A stretch of DNA of 64,000 bases, from contig BCIV01000006.1 of the NCBI GenBank assembly GCA_001600055.1, positions 558,001 to 622,000 on the forward strand, given 5' to 3'. A program made the translations under genes and the position numbers. The notes beneath the pieces are model-generated. The model did not search any database. It saw nothing but the letters and a program-made list of their open reading frames with translations, and was not told where the DNA came from. The stretch comes from Filobasidium wieringae (lineage: Eukaryota > Basidiomycota > Tremellomycetes > Filobasidiales > Filobasidiaceae). Of the stretch, positions 44,049-53,712 are shown piece by piece; the stretch's first letter is position 1; the number at the start of each line of letters is the position of its first letter.

Positions 44049-45544
44049 TTAGTAGATCTGAATCAGGACGGAAATGATACACTAGTTAGTCACGTTACAT
44101 CAATCGGGACTGATTGCCAAACTAACCTTTTTCTTCTCATCGACAGAGAACCCTCCAGGTCCAAGGTTGACCAAGAGGAGCAGACCTCCAACGATGGCTA
44201 TCAATGTGGTCTTTAGACTTATCCTAGCTCATAGCCCTGGACTGCTGATACTTACAAAGCGTTTGGAAGAAATCGTATCGCTTGAAGTCGAGCGATGGGT
44301 TGGAGGGATGAAGCGACCACCTAGACCAGCTCAAAATTAACATGATAGACTTCAGTTCGGTTCTATAACCCTACTCACCAGTTGTTCACGAACACGTTGG
44401 CCACACTCAAAACGGTGACCAACAAACTCGCACTCCACTTGGCCTTGAATCCTACAGCCACCATGATACATGCGGCCAGTCCCAGTAAAGACACGATCGC
44501 TCGGAAAAGAGTGAATTTTCCCTGGAATGCGAACCCGATGAAAAGGAAGATAAGGAGGACTCTTCCAGCGAGCTGGAAACTATGTGACGTGAGGATCTCT
44601 TCAGTTCCTTTCTAAAATGCTTATGTACAGGAAGCGACTTACTATTTCCTCCTATCCGTCTCGCTGATGCTGGGTAGACCGGCAAAGAGCTTCTTCTTGC
44701 TCTGCAGAGAGTCTGAAAGCACCATCAAGAGACCTCCGATGACAGACAAGTTTCGTAGGAAGAAGGACAGATCGAAGATCAAACCGTATCCCAAACCTGG
44801 TGATTGGATTAGCGAACGGGTGTAAAGGTTCAGCGCGAAGCTCGGGATTGAACGGTAACAATACGGCTCACCCTGTACAACGACGACACTCAACAATGAT
44901 CCGACAGCATATTCCGGGTATTTCTTGGCGATGACGCAGTACGAGCCACCGATCATTGCCTATTTTCAAGAGATTAGATACATTCCATGCTTTCTCGCCG
45001 AGTTCAGATGATTTACCAGAACGTTGAAGAGTAGGAAAAGGTGAGAGAATCCCCAATAGAAATGACGATGCCTAAAGGAAGAGAAACAAGGGACGTGGTT
45101 AGCGTCCGAATATTAAGCTGTATTGATCATGTGACTGTATGCTCACTTTTGGAGATACCAAAGCTGATCACTCCATTGCGTTAAGATCCTGAGAGCATCC
45201 TCGATGAATGTAACTACAATGAGGAAACGAGCGAGAGCAGGGATATAAGGTTTCACTGGCTATGAAAGATATGGAGAAGAGCGAAAGCTAAGCAACTATT
45301 TAGATCTCGTCCGGATATATTTGTAGCTCACCTGAGTGTAAGCTTCCATCATATCCTCCATCCGGCTGCTGAAACCCTTGACCTTTGTCAGGAAGTCATC
45401 GCTACCTCCAGTAGAGTTGTACCCCGAACCAGGACCTCCCGCACCAGGCCGTCGACCAATTGGATCTGGCATGTAGCTTTGCATGGGGGTAGGACGGTAC
45501 CCCGGGATCTGGTTTGGGTTGATGTGGACTCGTTGTTGAGCCAT
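44049..45544 (-). CDS. ERV29: ER cargo receptor, SURF4/Erv29 family
   Basis: A polytopic membrane receptor that loads soluble secretory cargo into COPII vesicles and cycles back to the ER. The ATG is at 45544. The N-terminus is a Pro/Gly-rich cytosolic tail of about 50 residues, then FSSRMEDMMEAYTQ-PVKPYIPALARFLIVVTF-IEDALRI. Further family blocks are QWSDQLWYLQ, LSFFLRNLSVIGGLLMVLSDS, FAGLPSI, AGRVLLIFLFIGFAF and [33 protein letters not shown]. The last exon (44049-44057) has just nine bases, ATC TAC TAA, so the spliced protein ends KKKIY, a KKxx-type ER-retrieval signal. If the last intron (44058-44126) is retained, translation reads eight more residues and the signal is lost. Transcribed divergently from the ornithine carrier. 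Confidence 0.92.
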
Positions 45545-45947
45545 GATGTAGCGATCTGACCGAAATAAAGCAGGATATGCAGGTATACGACCGGCTTAAG
45601 ATCTTATGAATCGCAGGGAAAGCTACGTCAATTGCACTATAGCTATATCAAGGCCGTCAAAGGGAATGCGAGCCAATACCGGGTAACTCTAGGTGACGTG
45701 TAGGCGCATGAGCACTAAGACGTCAGCGTTTGAGTCAACTGGAAGCGCAGATAGTCGTGACCGCGCTAAACGAAATAATACACAATCTCGGTTAGCTTCC
45801 GTACATTCACTCGGTCAATGGCAGTCACTCAATCTGAACAGCGCAAGGATATAGCGATATCCAACAGCGAGAAAAGGATCGACAAAGTCAAACAGAGGCT
45901 CATTCGCATCAGCTTTCCCTTGGCCTCTGTGCCTCTTACCGTTCATC
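45545..45947. promoter_or_regulatory. Divergent promoter region SURF4 / ornithine carrier
   Basis: 403 bp between head-to-head starts. No clear TATA box. AT-rich near 45771-45783. The function is inferred from orientation. Confidence 0.5.
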
Positions 45948-47378
45948 ATGTCCGAATCCGAGCTTGTCTCCCAAACAGCGAGCGAGGGCTCGGGAGCTCT
46001 CAAGGATATAACTTTCGGGTCGGTGAGTCTGTCGACAGCGATAAGCTAGCCCACGTCATGTACGGTAGAATCTGCCAAAACGGAGAACTGACCCAAACTT
46101 TGGGTGTTCTAGGTAGCAGGAATGACGTCGAAGCTATTCGAGCATCCTTTTGATCTCGGTGAGCTTCCATTCATATCCATCATTCAGCAATAGACAGCTC
46201 ATTCCTCTATACCTCTGACAACGCAGTGAAAGTTCGGCTTCAATCTCAACCTACGGATCGACCTGCCACATTCAAAGGTCCTTTAGATTGTTTTCAACAA
46301 ACTTGGGCCCGAGAAGGAGCCAAGGGGCTTTATCGGGTGAGTTGATCTGGTAACTGCTATATATACCGCCAACAGGAGCTGATATCAATCAATTATCCAT
46401 TGATTTTAGGGGGTCTCGGCACCTATAGTTGGAGCAGCAGCAGAGAACGCATCCCTTTTCCTCATCTACAACAAGATCCAGGATATCATCAGGACAGCTT
46501 CTTCCCCTGGTCATACGATTTTTGGGTCGCCTGCGGAAGATGTTACGATGGAGGGTTTGAGTGAGAAGGCTTGGGGGAAGAAAAGGGAGATGTCCATGGG
46601 AGAATTGGCTTTGGCTGCTGCCACTGCTGGGGCATGTGCTAGTTTTGTCTTGTGAGTTGCGGTTGAGATAAAGACGATACGTAGGCTGATAATACCTCTA
46701 ATGCGTAGAACACCTATCGAACTGGTCAAATGCCGTATGCAAGTGCAAGCGATGTCCCGGGAAGCAACAGTCCCTCGAACAGTAGCAGGAACTCCATCCT
46801 TCAATTCTTCTGCCGCAGCTGCACGCAATCAAGCGCCTCTCCAAGGTCCATTCGCGATCGTCCGTTCGACAATAGCGGAGAATGGGATCAGAGGTTTATG
46901 GCTGGGGCAAGTCGGCACTTTGTTTAGGGAGACGGGAGGTTCTGCAGCTTGGTTCTCGGCATACGAGATGGTTTCCCGAGCGATCCTTCGATACCACACG
47001 GAGAATCCTTCGACTGGACGAATACGGTCCGATCCGGTGACCGGTCGAGCGATCCCCCTTACGAAGAAGGACTTGAAGACGTGGGAATTGGTACTTGCTG
47101 GCGCTAGTGCGGGAGTCAGCTACAACATTGTACTTTTCCCTGCCGATTGCGTGAAATCTTCTATGCAAACGCAAGCGGAGCTGAACAGGGACGCACCAGG
47201 GAGTGCGAAACGGCCTGCACCCAAGTTCTGGAACGTTGCAAGGGGGATATACAAAAGCCGAGGGGTCGCTGGGTTATATGCTGGATGTGGAGTGACGGTC
47301 ATGAGAAGTGCTCCCAGTAGCGCTATGATCTTCTTGATCTACGAGACCTTGGAGAAGAAGTTTGGACATCTGTTTTGA
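45948..47378 (+). CDS. Mitochondrial ornithine carrier (Ort1/Arg-13 type)
   Basis: A mitochondrial carrier (SLC25) protein of the inner membrane; Ort1-type carriers exchange ornithine for protons or citrulline, linking matrix arginine synthesis to the cytosol. Five exons (45948-46022, 46113-46158, 46227-46336, 46410-46651, 46709-47378) give 380 residues. The three carrier signatures are visible: EHPFDLVKVRLQSQ, TPIELVKCRMQVQ and FPADCVKSSMQTQ, each fitting PX(D/E)XX(K/R). The related G-motifs (GLYRGVSAPI, GLWLGQVGTLFRE, GLYAGCGVTVMRS) are present. Repeat 1 FEHPFDLVKVRLQ and repeat 2 with an RETGGS-like contact site match the ornithine/basic amino acid subgroup. An insert of about 45 residues between repeats 1 and 2 is longer than in yeast. 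The exact substrate is inferred. Confidence 0.85.
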
Positions 47379-48350
47379 TTCGATCTGATCTAAAGACCAG
47401 GCTTAGCATTCTTGGTAGTTGGTAGTTGGTAGTTGCATAGAAGCGAGTTGTAAGACATAACATATAGAAGAACGAGTCCCTATACCTAGCATGAGCGCAT
47501 GAGATCCATGAAATATGAAACACGAGTAGGAGAATGAAGCGATTTTGATATGCCGAGTCTCAGCTTGTGGAGCAGGCATAGCGCGATGTCGCGCTTCGAA
47601 TGATCGAGCTCAAATCCTAAATAGCCTGAGCTTCTTGCAGCGCAAGCGATCAATCAAAGGACTGGTCAACCGGTCAAACGACTCTCCGCTATACTTTTGG
47701 GGACATGCCGAATTTTCTCTCGTGATACGCTTGGGGAATAGATCATAGAGAACCTCCCGATGTGACGTTTCAGAGTGCTCGCGCGCGCGGACTGTCGAAC
47801 GCGAATCCGTGATTCAGCATCGCGAAAAAGAAGGTCGAGGATCGTCGGTGCATCGCTCGTCAGTTACTCGCTGGTCACAGGGTGAGACACTCGACCAAAG
47901 AGGAAAAGGTTTTCGTCGATCTCGTGCCGCTTCGGAAAATACCGGAGAAAGGCCTTGCCGCTCAGTCTTCTTCGGAGGGTTTCTAGTAGGGTCAACGAAT
48001 GGAGGCGGCAGTTAGAGCAGAGGGAGTCAGATGATCGCAGACCTCCTTTGAGTCTCTATAATTGCTATGTAGATCAAACGTTTGGAAAGTCCAGGAACAG
48101 AATTGATCGTAACGACAAATTTGATCACTTCCAGAAGTTCAGAAAAAGGTAATAAGGTCACAAGGTCACGAGTTCCGCGAACTGGCAATCGTTGCCGCCG
48201 CGGTCACGTATCTTCAAAACCGAATCGACGCATCAGCATCTTACTTCCTAATTCCTAGCCCTTCCTCAGTCTGAACATAAGCTATAAGCTACTCTCTGTT
48301 CGTCATCACATATCAACGTCTGCCTAGGACCGCTCTAGCCAAAACAAAAA
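47379..48350. other. Intergenic, 970 bp
   Basis: Begins with the 3' region of the carrier gene, including a triple TTGGTAG repeat (47413-47435). The rest precedes the small gene at 48351. No other feature was recognised. Confidence 0.5.
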
Positions 48351-48743
48351 ATGTCCCAAAGCGGCTGCTCCACTCCAACTTCCGTGTCCTTGTCGACTTC
48401 CGCGATCTTGGAAGACTTGCAACGCAACGGACTCTATATCGGGCATCAGGCAGACGAAGCCCTTATCTCTTCCGCCGTGAGTGATCTGTCATATGAATCC
48501 TACCGTTCTTCCATACTTACGCAGACATCATCACCTTCCTAGAAATCTGAGCTCGAAGAAGACTTCCGTCTCTGCTTGACGCGATGGCTCCGATCTCGAT
48601 CTCCTTCCTCTAGCCAGGAATCGATCAAACTCAAAGTGGAAATTCTTGTACTCAAGTTCGACTTTAGCATGAGATGCAGGGACGATAGGGAGAGCATGCT
48701 GGGGGATATGCTTGATCTTGCTAAAATGATGACGGGTCATTAA
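48351..48743 (+). CDS. Small unknown protein (108 aa)
   Basis: Two exons (48351-48476 and 48543-48743), with a 66-nt GTGAGT-TAG intron and in-phase joining, give 108 residues. The ATG follows an A-rich ACAAAAAATGTC context, typical of fungal starts. The first 20 residues are Ser/Thr-rich. The middle has a hydrophilic helix (ILEDLQRNGLYIG) and, after the intron, a repeated RSRSPSSSQESIKLK stretch leading to VEILVLKFDF and a Met-rich tail ending MTGH. No domain was recognised, and there is no membrane span or signal peptide. The intact reading frame and start context support a real gene; function is unknown. Confidence 0.6.
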
Positions 48744-49260
48744 GCGGAGTCCGCGTTGATCAAAGGTAAATCCTCTTCATAGCAACAATTGTGGCACCGT
48801 TCAAGACTGATGGCCCGATTATATTCCATCACTCGCATCCAGAATATCGACACCGACCACGTCTTTACACGAAGCCAACCGACCGCACACTACGTTCTGC
48901 CATCTCTCGAGCTTCCGTTCTCTACCTATGCTGTATCCCCTATCGTTTCGAGAACATCAGAATCCGCGAAAGCCAATGTGTATATGTATTTATTTGTGTT
49001 GTGATCATTCTACGATAAAGAGAAACGTCATGTTATTACAAGGTATTGTCGAGTGCCATCGTTGTGAACCATCATGTGTGCCAGGACTGCCCGTCTCCTT
49101 AGCGTCTCTCTGCTTTGTCTACTGCAATGATGCCGTGACAGTGCTCATTTGATTTGACGGCCTCAACAAGTCAAGGATGCTAGATCGATCAATTCTGGTA
49201 TTTCGTGATATATGAGGTCGTCTCTCGTAATCCATCTGCTCCCTCCATCTTTCTCTAATC
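48744..49260. other. Convergent intergenic region
   Basis: 517 bp between two convergent stop codons, without a recognised feature. Confidence 0.5.
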
Positions 49261-50257
49261 TCAAGACATCTCCACATCCGCGCCTCCTACAGCCGGCGAT
49301 TCGCTAGGGACAGGAGCAGGAGTAGGAGCCGCCGCAGCTGTCACGGGAGGAGGCAATGGACTGTTGAAAACGAGATCCCTAGCGTTCCCTCCATCCCCTA
49401 CGCTCATCGGTGCATCTAATCCTTCCATTCCTTGTCCTGGAGCATCCACCGCTGCCGTACCCGATGCTGTGTTTGACGAACCCCACGGACCCCTAGTCTC
49501 GCTATCCCAAGGATTGTTGAATCTCGTTACCCTAGGCTTTTCCACCAAAACGTTCCTGATCAATCCCTTGAAATCGACTTCAACAGGAGGTTCTAGTCTT
49601 CTCGCTTCGTCTTCGTATTCAGTGTTAACGTAGTACCCTACTCGGACGAATTCTTTGTCCCTGTACGAGGCAGTAAGAATAAGGACGGTGACTCCCAAAA
49701 TTTCTTCAGAGGAGGTAGAGGGTAAGAGAGATGGGTTCGGTGGTGAGCAGGTAAAGTCGAAGGAGTTGACACCTATAGGCACAGGTCCGACTGAACAGCA
49801 AATCGAAATGTTAGCACGTCTTTCTGACCACAATCACGTGGATCAGCTCACCCATGCAATTATCTAGCTCCTGATCATACTCTTCCGATTTGGCATCTCC
49901 AACATAAAGCAGCTTCCATTCGATATCTGATCATAGCAAATAGAACGGGTCCCGAAAGCAATGTAGAATGCGAGACAGAACGATAACAGAGACGGAAGAG
50001 CAAATCACATCAGCCGTCTAGGCCTCTTTTACTAGAACAAAGTACACGTCGAGCTGTAGCTATTACTCACCCTCTTGTAACTCCTCCACACATTCGAACG
50101 TGATTCTGAACTGATATTCATCATCAAATCGAGCAGGGTTGTTGAGAAGTTGGATATTACGGATATTGACGATAGACTGTGACAGATAGATAGAGAATAT
50201 CTATCAATCGATTGGCCATAAAAGGGCTGAGAAAGGGTTTGAGATCGGACTGACCAT
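49261..50257 (-). CDS. ASF1: Histone H3/H4 chaperone Asf1
   Basis: Asf1 binds H3-H4 dimers and passes them to CAF-1 and HIRA during replication-coupled and independent nucleosome assembly. Four exons (50255-50257, 50071-50176, 49852-49926, 49261-49790) give 237 residues. Exon 1 is only the ATG: it is followed at once by a GTCAGT donor, and exon 2 continues [17 protein letters not shown], the standard Asf1 start. The Ig-like core shows [74 protein letters not shown] and RFNNPWDSE. The tail beyond about residue 160 is disordered, Pro/Ala-rich and ends with acidic residues, as in other fungal Asf1 proteins. Confidence 0.96.
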
Positions 50258-50716
50258 CGCTGATTCACTCTTCTTTCTTGGTTTATAGATCGATATCAGA
50301 CGGGTCTCTAGGTTTCCGAAAGGATGTGAAGTTTTGTTTGAAGTTGTAATGAAGTTATCGGAAGAAGTGTGTGTAAGGTAAGATGTCGGTAGATTCTAGT
50401 AGAGATATAGGAAGGATGAAAAGGAGAGGAGAAAGATGACGATGATGGGGACATGAGCGAGCAAATGAGCATAACGCGTCGAACGAGAAGGCAAGGCGCG
50501 TTCAATTTAGCAGTCGCGATGGTATTTCTCGCGCGAAACATTTACACGTCATGCATAGTAACGCATTCATGATTAGGCCACAGGTCGGCTACAACTACTG
50601 AGATCAAGGGGATACACCGTTCATTCCATACGTCCATTGTTTACGATCCAGTTAGACTTCATCTTGCAACGCAAAGGTACGCTGTTCTCGCGGAGGCCGG
50701 GAATCGCAATTTATGT
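50258..50716. other. ASF1 promoter and ATG44 3' region
   Basis: 459 bp between tandem minus-strand genes. Several GC-rich GCGTCG/TCGCGCG sites occur near 50470-50540, which might relate to cell-cycle control of ASF1 (MBF-like ACGCG is present at 50475); this is inference. Confidence 0.4.
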
Positions 50717-51149
50717 CTATCTGAGTCTCTTGAAGGAGGAAGATCTCTGTGGTAGATAGACGAAATCGGCTTGGGTTCGTCCTTCAGGATGAAAGCGAGC
50801 TTACACCGAGAAAGACGACTATGAAATCAAATGTGTATTCTCCTGCTTCCAAATAGGTATTCAACAGTCCTTGAAAGATTGGTGTCGTGAAGGTCAACCA
50901 AATTAGACACGTAGCATCGGTCAGACTCTCCTCGAGCGAAACTCACTTCGAAACTCCTTGTTATGAACTTGTTCCAAAGCCAGCCTGAAGGTCATTTTTC
51001 AGATCGGTGCATCAACTCCGACAGGCCAATCTGAGCTTTGAAGCTTTACCAACTCACGTTAAACCGCAATTTCGCTTGACTGCTGCTAGTAGGGCAGCAA
51101 TGAGCATCGCATCGAACCCGATGTGAATGAGCTTCCCGAACAGAGCCAT
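50717..51149 (-). CDS. ATG44: Mitofissin Atg44 (DUF1748 family)
   Basis: Mitofissins are small intermembrane-space proteins that bind lipid membranes and drive mitochondrial fission during mitophagy. Four small exons (51058-51149, 50947-50984, 50805-50869, 50717-50746) give 74 residues, the size of S. pombe Atg44 (about 73). The start MALFGKLIHIGFDAMLIAAL and the KRNCGLT turn closely match the DUF1748 pattern (GKL-H-GFDA-L-A-LA--KR-TGL). The third exon gives YLEAGEYTFDFIVVFLG, like the conserved YL-VGE--FD---- FLG block. The last exon is short and basic (RSSSFKRLR). Exons are split so finely that single-frame gene finding misses it. Divergent from the PPR-like gene, sharing 356 bp. Confidence 0.85.
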
Positions 51150-51505
51150 TTGGAGGGAATGATGATCCAATAGAGGGCGCTGAGGGTCTCTAAGACCGAT
51201 GGAAGGTTACGTCGGGACGTGATAGGTCGTCTACTGATCGAGGTAACTTCGCAGTATAGCTAGTATAGATATCATCAGCTCAGGTTAATCTGGGTCCGCT
51301 AGGATCAATCACGTGATTCTATAACTTGGCCTCGACCGATCTCTGGAATTACAGCAATTGTAGTTGTTGTACTAGACTTCTCATTATCGCTAAGCCTTGA
51401 GAACTTGCGGCCCATCCTAGTTTCCGTTGCTTAGTCGAATCCAAGATACAAGGAGCATGTGTTGAGCCCTCAAACCTTGGCCCGCTCGATCGCCTTACCT
51501 GAGGG
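51150..51505. promoter_or_regulatory. Divergent promoter region ATG44 / PPR-like gene
   Basis: 356 bp between two head-to-head mitochondrial genes. It contains a perfect 12-bp palindrome AATCACGTGATT at 51307-51318 (E-box CACGTG). Confidence 0.55.
51307..51318. promoter_or_regulatory. Palindromic E-box (CACGTG)
   Basis: A perfect inverted repeat with CACGTG core in the shared ATG44/PPR upstream region. bHLH binding is inferred. Confidence 0.45.
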
Positions 51506-53458
51506 ATGTTTTTCAGGAGGCTAACCAATGGGTCACCCACGAGAAACCTGAGCATCATGGCTCGCTTCCCTCGAGCGAGAAGTCGAGCAGAAATATCCAG
51601 CTCATTAGAGGGCGAGGATTTGAGTTCATCCAAGAAGATAAATGGGGATCGGAGAAGAGGGTATGCGGTTGCTGCTGTGCGAAAAGAACAGGAACAGGAT
51701 GTGGAGAATGTTGGGGCGGTTTGGTCGGCCCAGGACAATTCTACCTTGTCGCCAGAGCTACCACCATCGACTATTCACACTCTTCACTTAAATTCGAACG
51801 TTGAGCCTACGGTCGGGACCCCTACAGCAGCCAGCCAAGATAGATCAGCGATGGAGGCAGACAAGGTGGCACGACGAGTAGCACTAGAACGGTTAACCTC
51901 TCAGTTCTACAGTCGAGTGGCATTCAAAGCTCAGGCTGGTCAAAAATGGAACAGGATGACATCGAGACAAAAACTGCGGCACCTTCGAGCCCAGCAGGAT
52001 GTATCCACACCTCACCGGTCATTGCGACATAGGACGGTTTTGGTTGATGATATCAAACAGGCGGAGAGCAATTTCCAACGATTTACCTGGGAGTTAGACG
52101 AGAAAACGAGGACTTGGGAAAGAAAGAGGACCTCCGAGAAAGTTGAGCAATTGAGCGGTGCGAAGCAAACTACGTGGCATGCTCGCAATCCCCATCCTCG
52201 AGAACTGAACGAACCCACCTTACGTTCACACCTCAACCATCTCGTATATCTCTCCTCCAGGGTACCCTCGCAATGGTATTATAACAAGTTCCACGATATG
52301 TTTCAGGCATATGGGGTCAGGCCTGATAGCTGGACTTACCTCGCCAGGCTTCTTCTCATGGATAACAAGGAGCAGACGGGCGAGCGCCAAATTGCTAGAG
52401 TTTGGCTGGATTGGGCTAAATCGAGGAAGGGAATGAAATCCTCGGAGGTTCGTAAGGAAAGCGCTCGAGAAGAAGCGGGCGAGAGAGTCGTGGCAAACCA
52501 GACCATGTGGATGCTTGCTAAACGTGGAAAATGGCGCACAGTCGGTCCCGTGTATTGCCACATGTTGGAGAACACGCCGGCAGCACTGAAGGACAGCTCC
52601 ACTGCTTTTCCTGCGGAATACTTTACTCCATCCAATACTGTTGCGACGATCTTCCCCGCTTTTCAACATAGTCAGCTTGACAAGATCACGTATCAGAGCT
52701 TGATTCGTGCGTTAGGGTATCATGGAAATATCGTTCCGGCTTTGGCTGTTTTGGGTGATATGTTGAGGGATGAAAGGGGATATACTGCAGATATATCCGA
52801 TTATATCGCAATCATTCAAGGGTTCGCTAGGTTCGGCAACTCGCTTGAAGCAGAGGAAGCTGAACGACGGACTGTCAGGCAGTTAGCACTCGCAGTAGAC
52901 GACGAGTACGCGGAAAGCCTGCTGGAACTGTTTCCGCCTGTCATATATCCCCAATCAATACCAGTAGTTCAGCTTTCCGAACAAGGCTCTCCTGTTCCTG
53001 AAGCCCTGCCTAGGCATAAAGAGAAGGCAGGAGGGATGCGCAAGCTGACCGAAATATGGGCGAACAAAATTGACGTTTGGGGAGGATCAAGGGACGGGCA
53101 GGAGAGAGAACGTCGGCCTGGTCTAGATTTACCTGTTCTTGACAGAGTCTTCCGTGCTATGCTCAGTACCGTCCCCAGTTCCAATCATCTTGCCTCGGAG
53201 GAGCCGGATTACGATTCGACACCAAATCACCTCGTCACACGTCGTCACGCCGTTTCTCCGACGCCTCGAGCCATCTTTGTGTGCTTAATGGCATTCGCTC
53301 GATGCACGGACGGTGACCCTGAAGTGCTCAAGAGCGTTTGGGCGGACATATCGGATAAATTTGGACCCGGAAATCAGGAAGGATGGACCGAGTGGAAGAT
53401 GGATAAACGGTTGAGAAGGTTGGCGAACGACATAGCTTCATCAGGAATCGGACGATGA
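51506..53458 (+). CDS. PPR-like mitochondrial protein
   Basis: A single open exon of up to 650 residues; the ATG at 51557 (MARFPRARSRAEISS) is an alternative start after the ATG at 51506. The N-terminus is rich in Arg/Ser and poor in acidic residues, a likely mitochondrial presequence. The middle shows helical pairs with PPR-like pattern (YLSSRVPSQWYYNKFHDMFQ-AYGVRPDSWTYLARLLL; KITYQSLIRALGYHGNIVPALAVLGDML; SDYIAIIQGFARFGNSLEAEEA). These repeats usually bind organellar RNA. The lead region has a QKWNRMTSRQKLRHL basic helix. No catalytic domain was found. The likely role is RNA maturation or translation in mitochondria, inferred from repeat type and neighbours. The C-terminus (ADISDKFGP, WTEWKMDKRLRRL) is not specific. 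Confidence 0.65.
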   Translation: MFFRRLTNGSPTRNLSIMARFPRARSRAEISSSLEGEDLSSSKKINGDRRRGYAVAAVRKEQEQDVENVGAVWSAQDNSTLSPELPPSTIHTLHLNSNVEPTVGTPTAASQDRSAMEADKVARRVALERLTSQFYSRVAFKAQAGQKWNRMTSRQKLRHLRAQQDVSTPHRSLRHRTVLVDDIKQAESNFQRFTWELDEKTRTWERKRTSEKVEQLSGAKQTTWHARNPHPRELNEPTLRSHLNHLVYLSSRVPSQWYYNKFHDMFQAYGVRPDSWTYLARLLLMDNKEQTGERQIARVWLDWAKSRKGMKSSEVRKESAREEAGERVVANQTMWMLAKRGKWRTVGPVYCHMLENTPAALKDSSTAFPAEYFTPSNTVATIFPAFQHSQLDKITYQSLIRALGYHGNIVPALAVLGDMLRDERGYTADISDYIAIIQGFARFGNSLEAEEAERRTVRQLALAVDDEYAESLLELFPPVIYPQSIPVVQLSEQGSPVPEALPRHKEKAGGMRKLTEIWANKIDVWGGSRDGQERERRPGLDLPVLDRVFRAMLSTVPSSNHLASEEPDYDSTPNHLVTRRHAVSPTPRAIFVCLMAFARCTDGDPEVLKSVWADISDKFGPGNQEGWTEWKMDKRLRRLANDIASSGIGR

Positions 53459-53712
53459 GAAGGCTTTAGCAGCTCATACATCTACTATGGCGAACTCTGA
53501 CTACTGCTCAAGGATTTGTTTACGATAATGTGTTCCGATGTTCCGGCAGCTGTAGTTGATGAAGCATAAATTACGAATCATGATAAACGGAAGCAAATCG
53601 ATCGCCATATCGTAAAGATTCTGGATTCTGATCGATCACCCGTCAATTTAGCAGCTGATCGTCTTCCTTTTCCTGACTTTTACCGACCATACTACGACAA
53701 TCAGAGAAACAG
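53459..53712. other. Short intergenic PPR-like to Asteroid-type nuclease
   Basis: 254 bp between tandem genes, without a recognised element. Confidence 0.4.
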
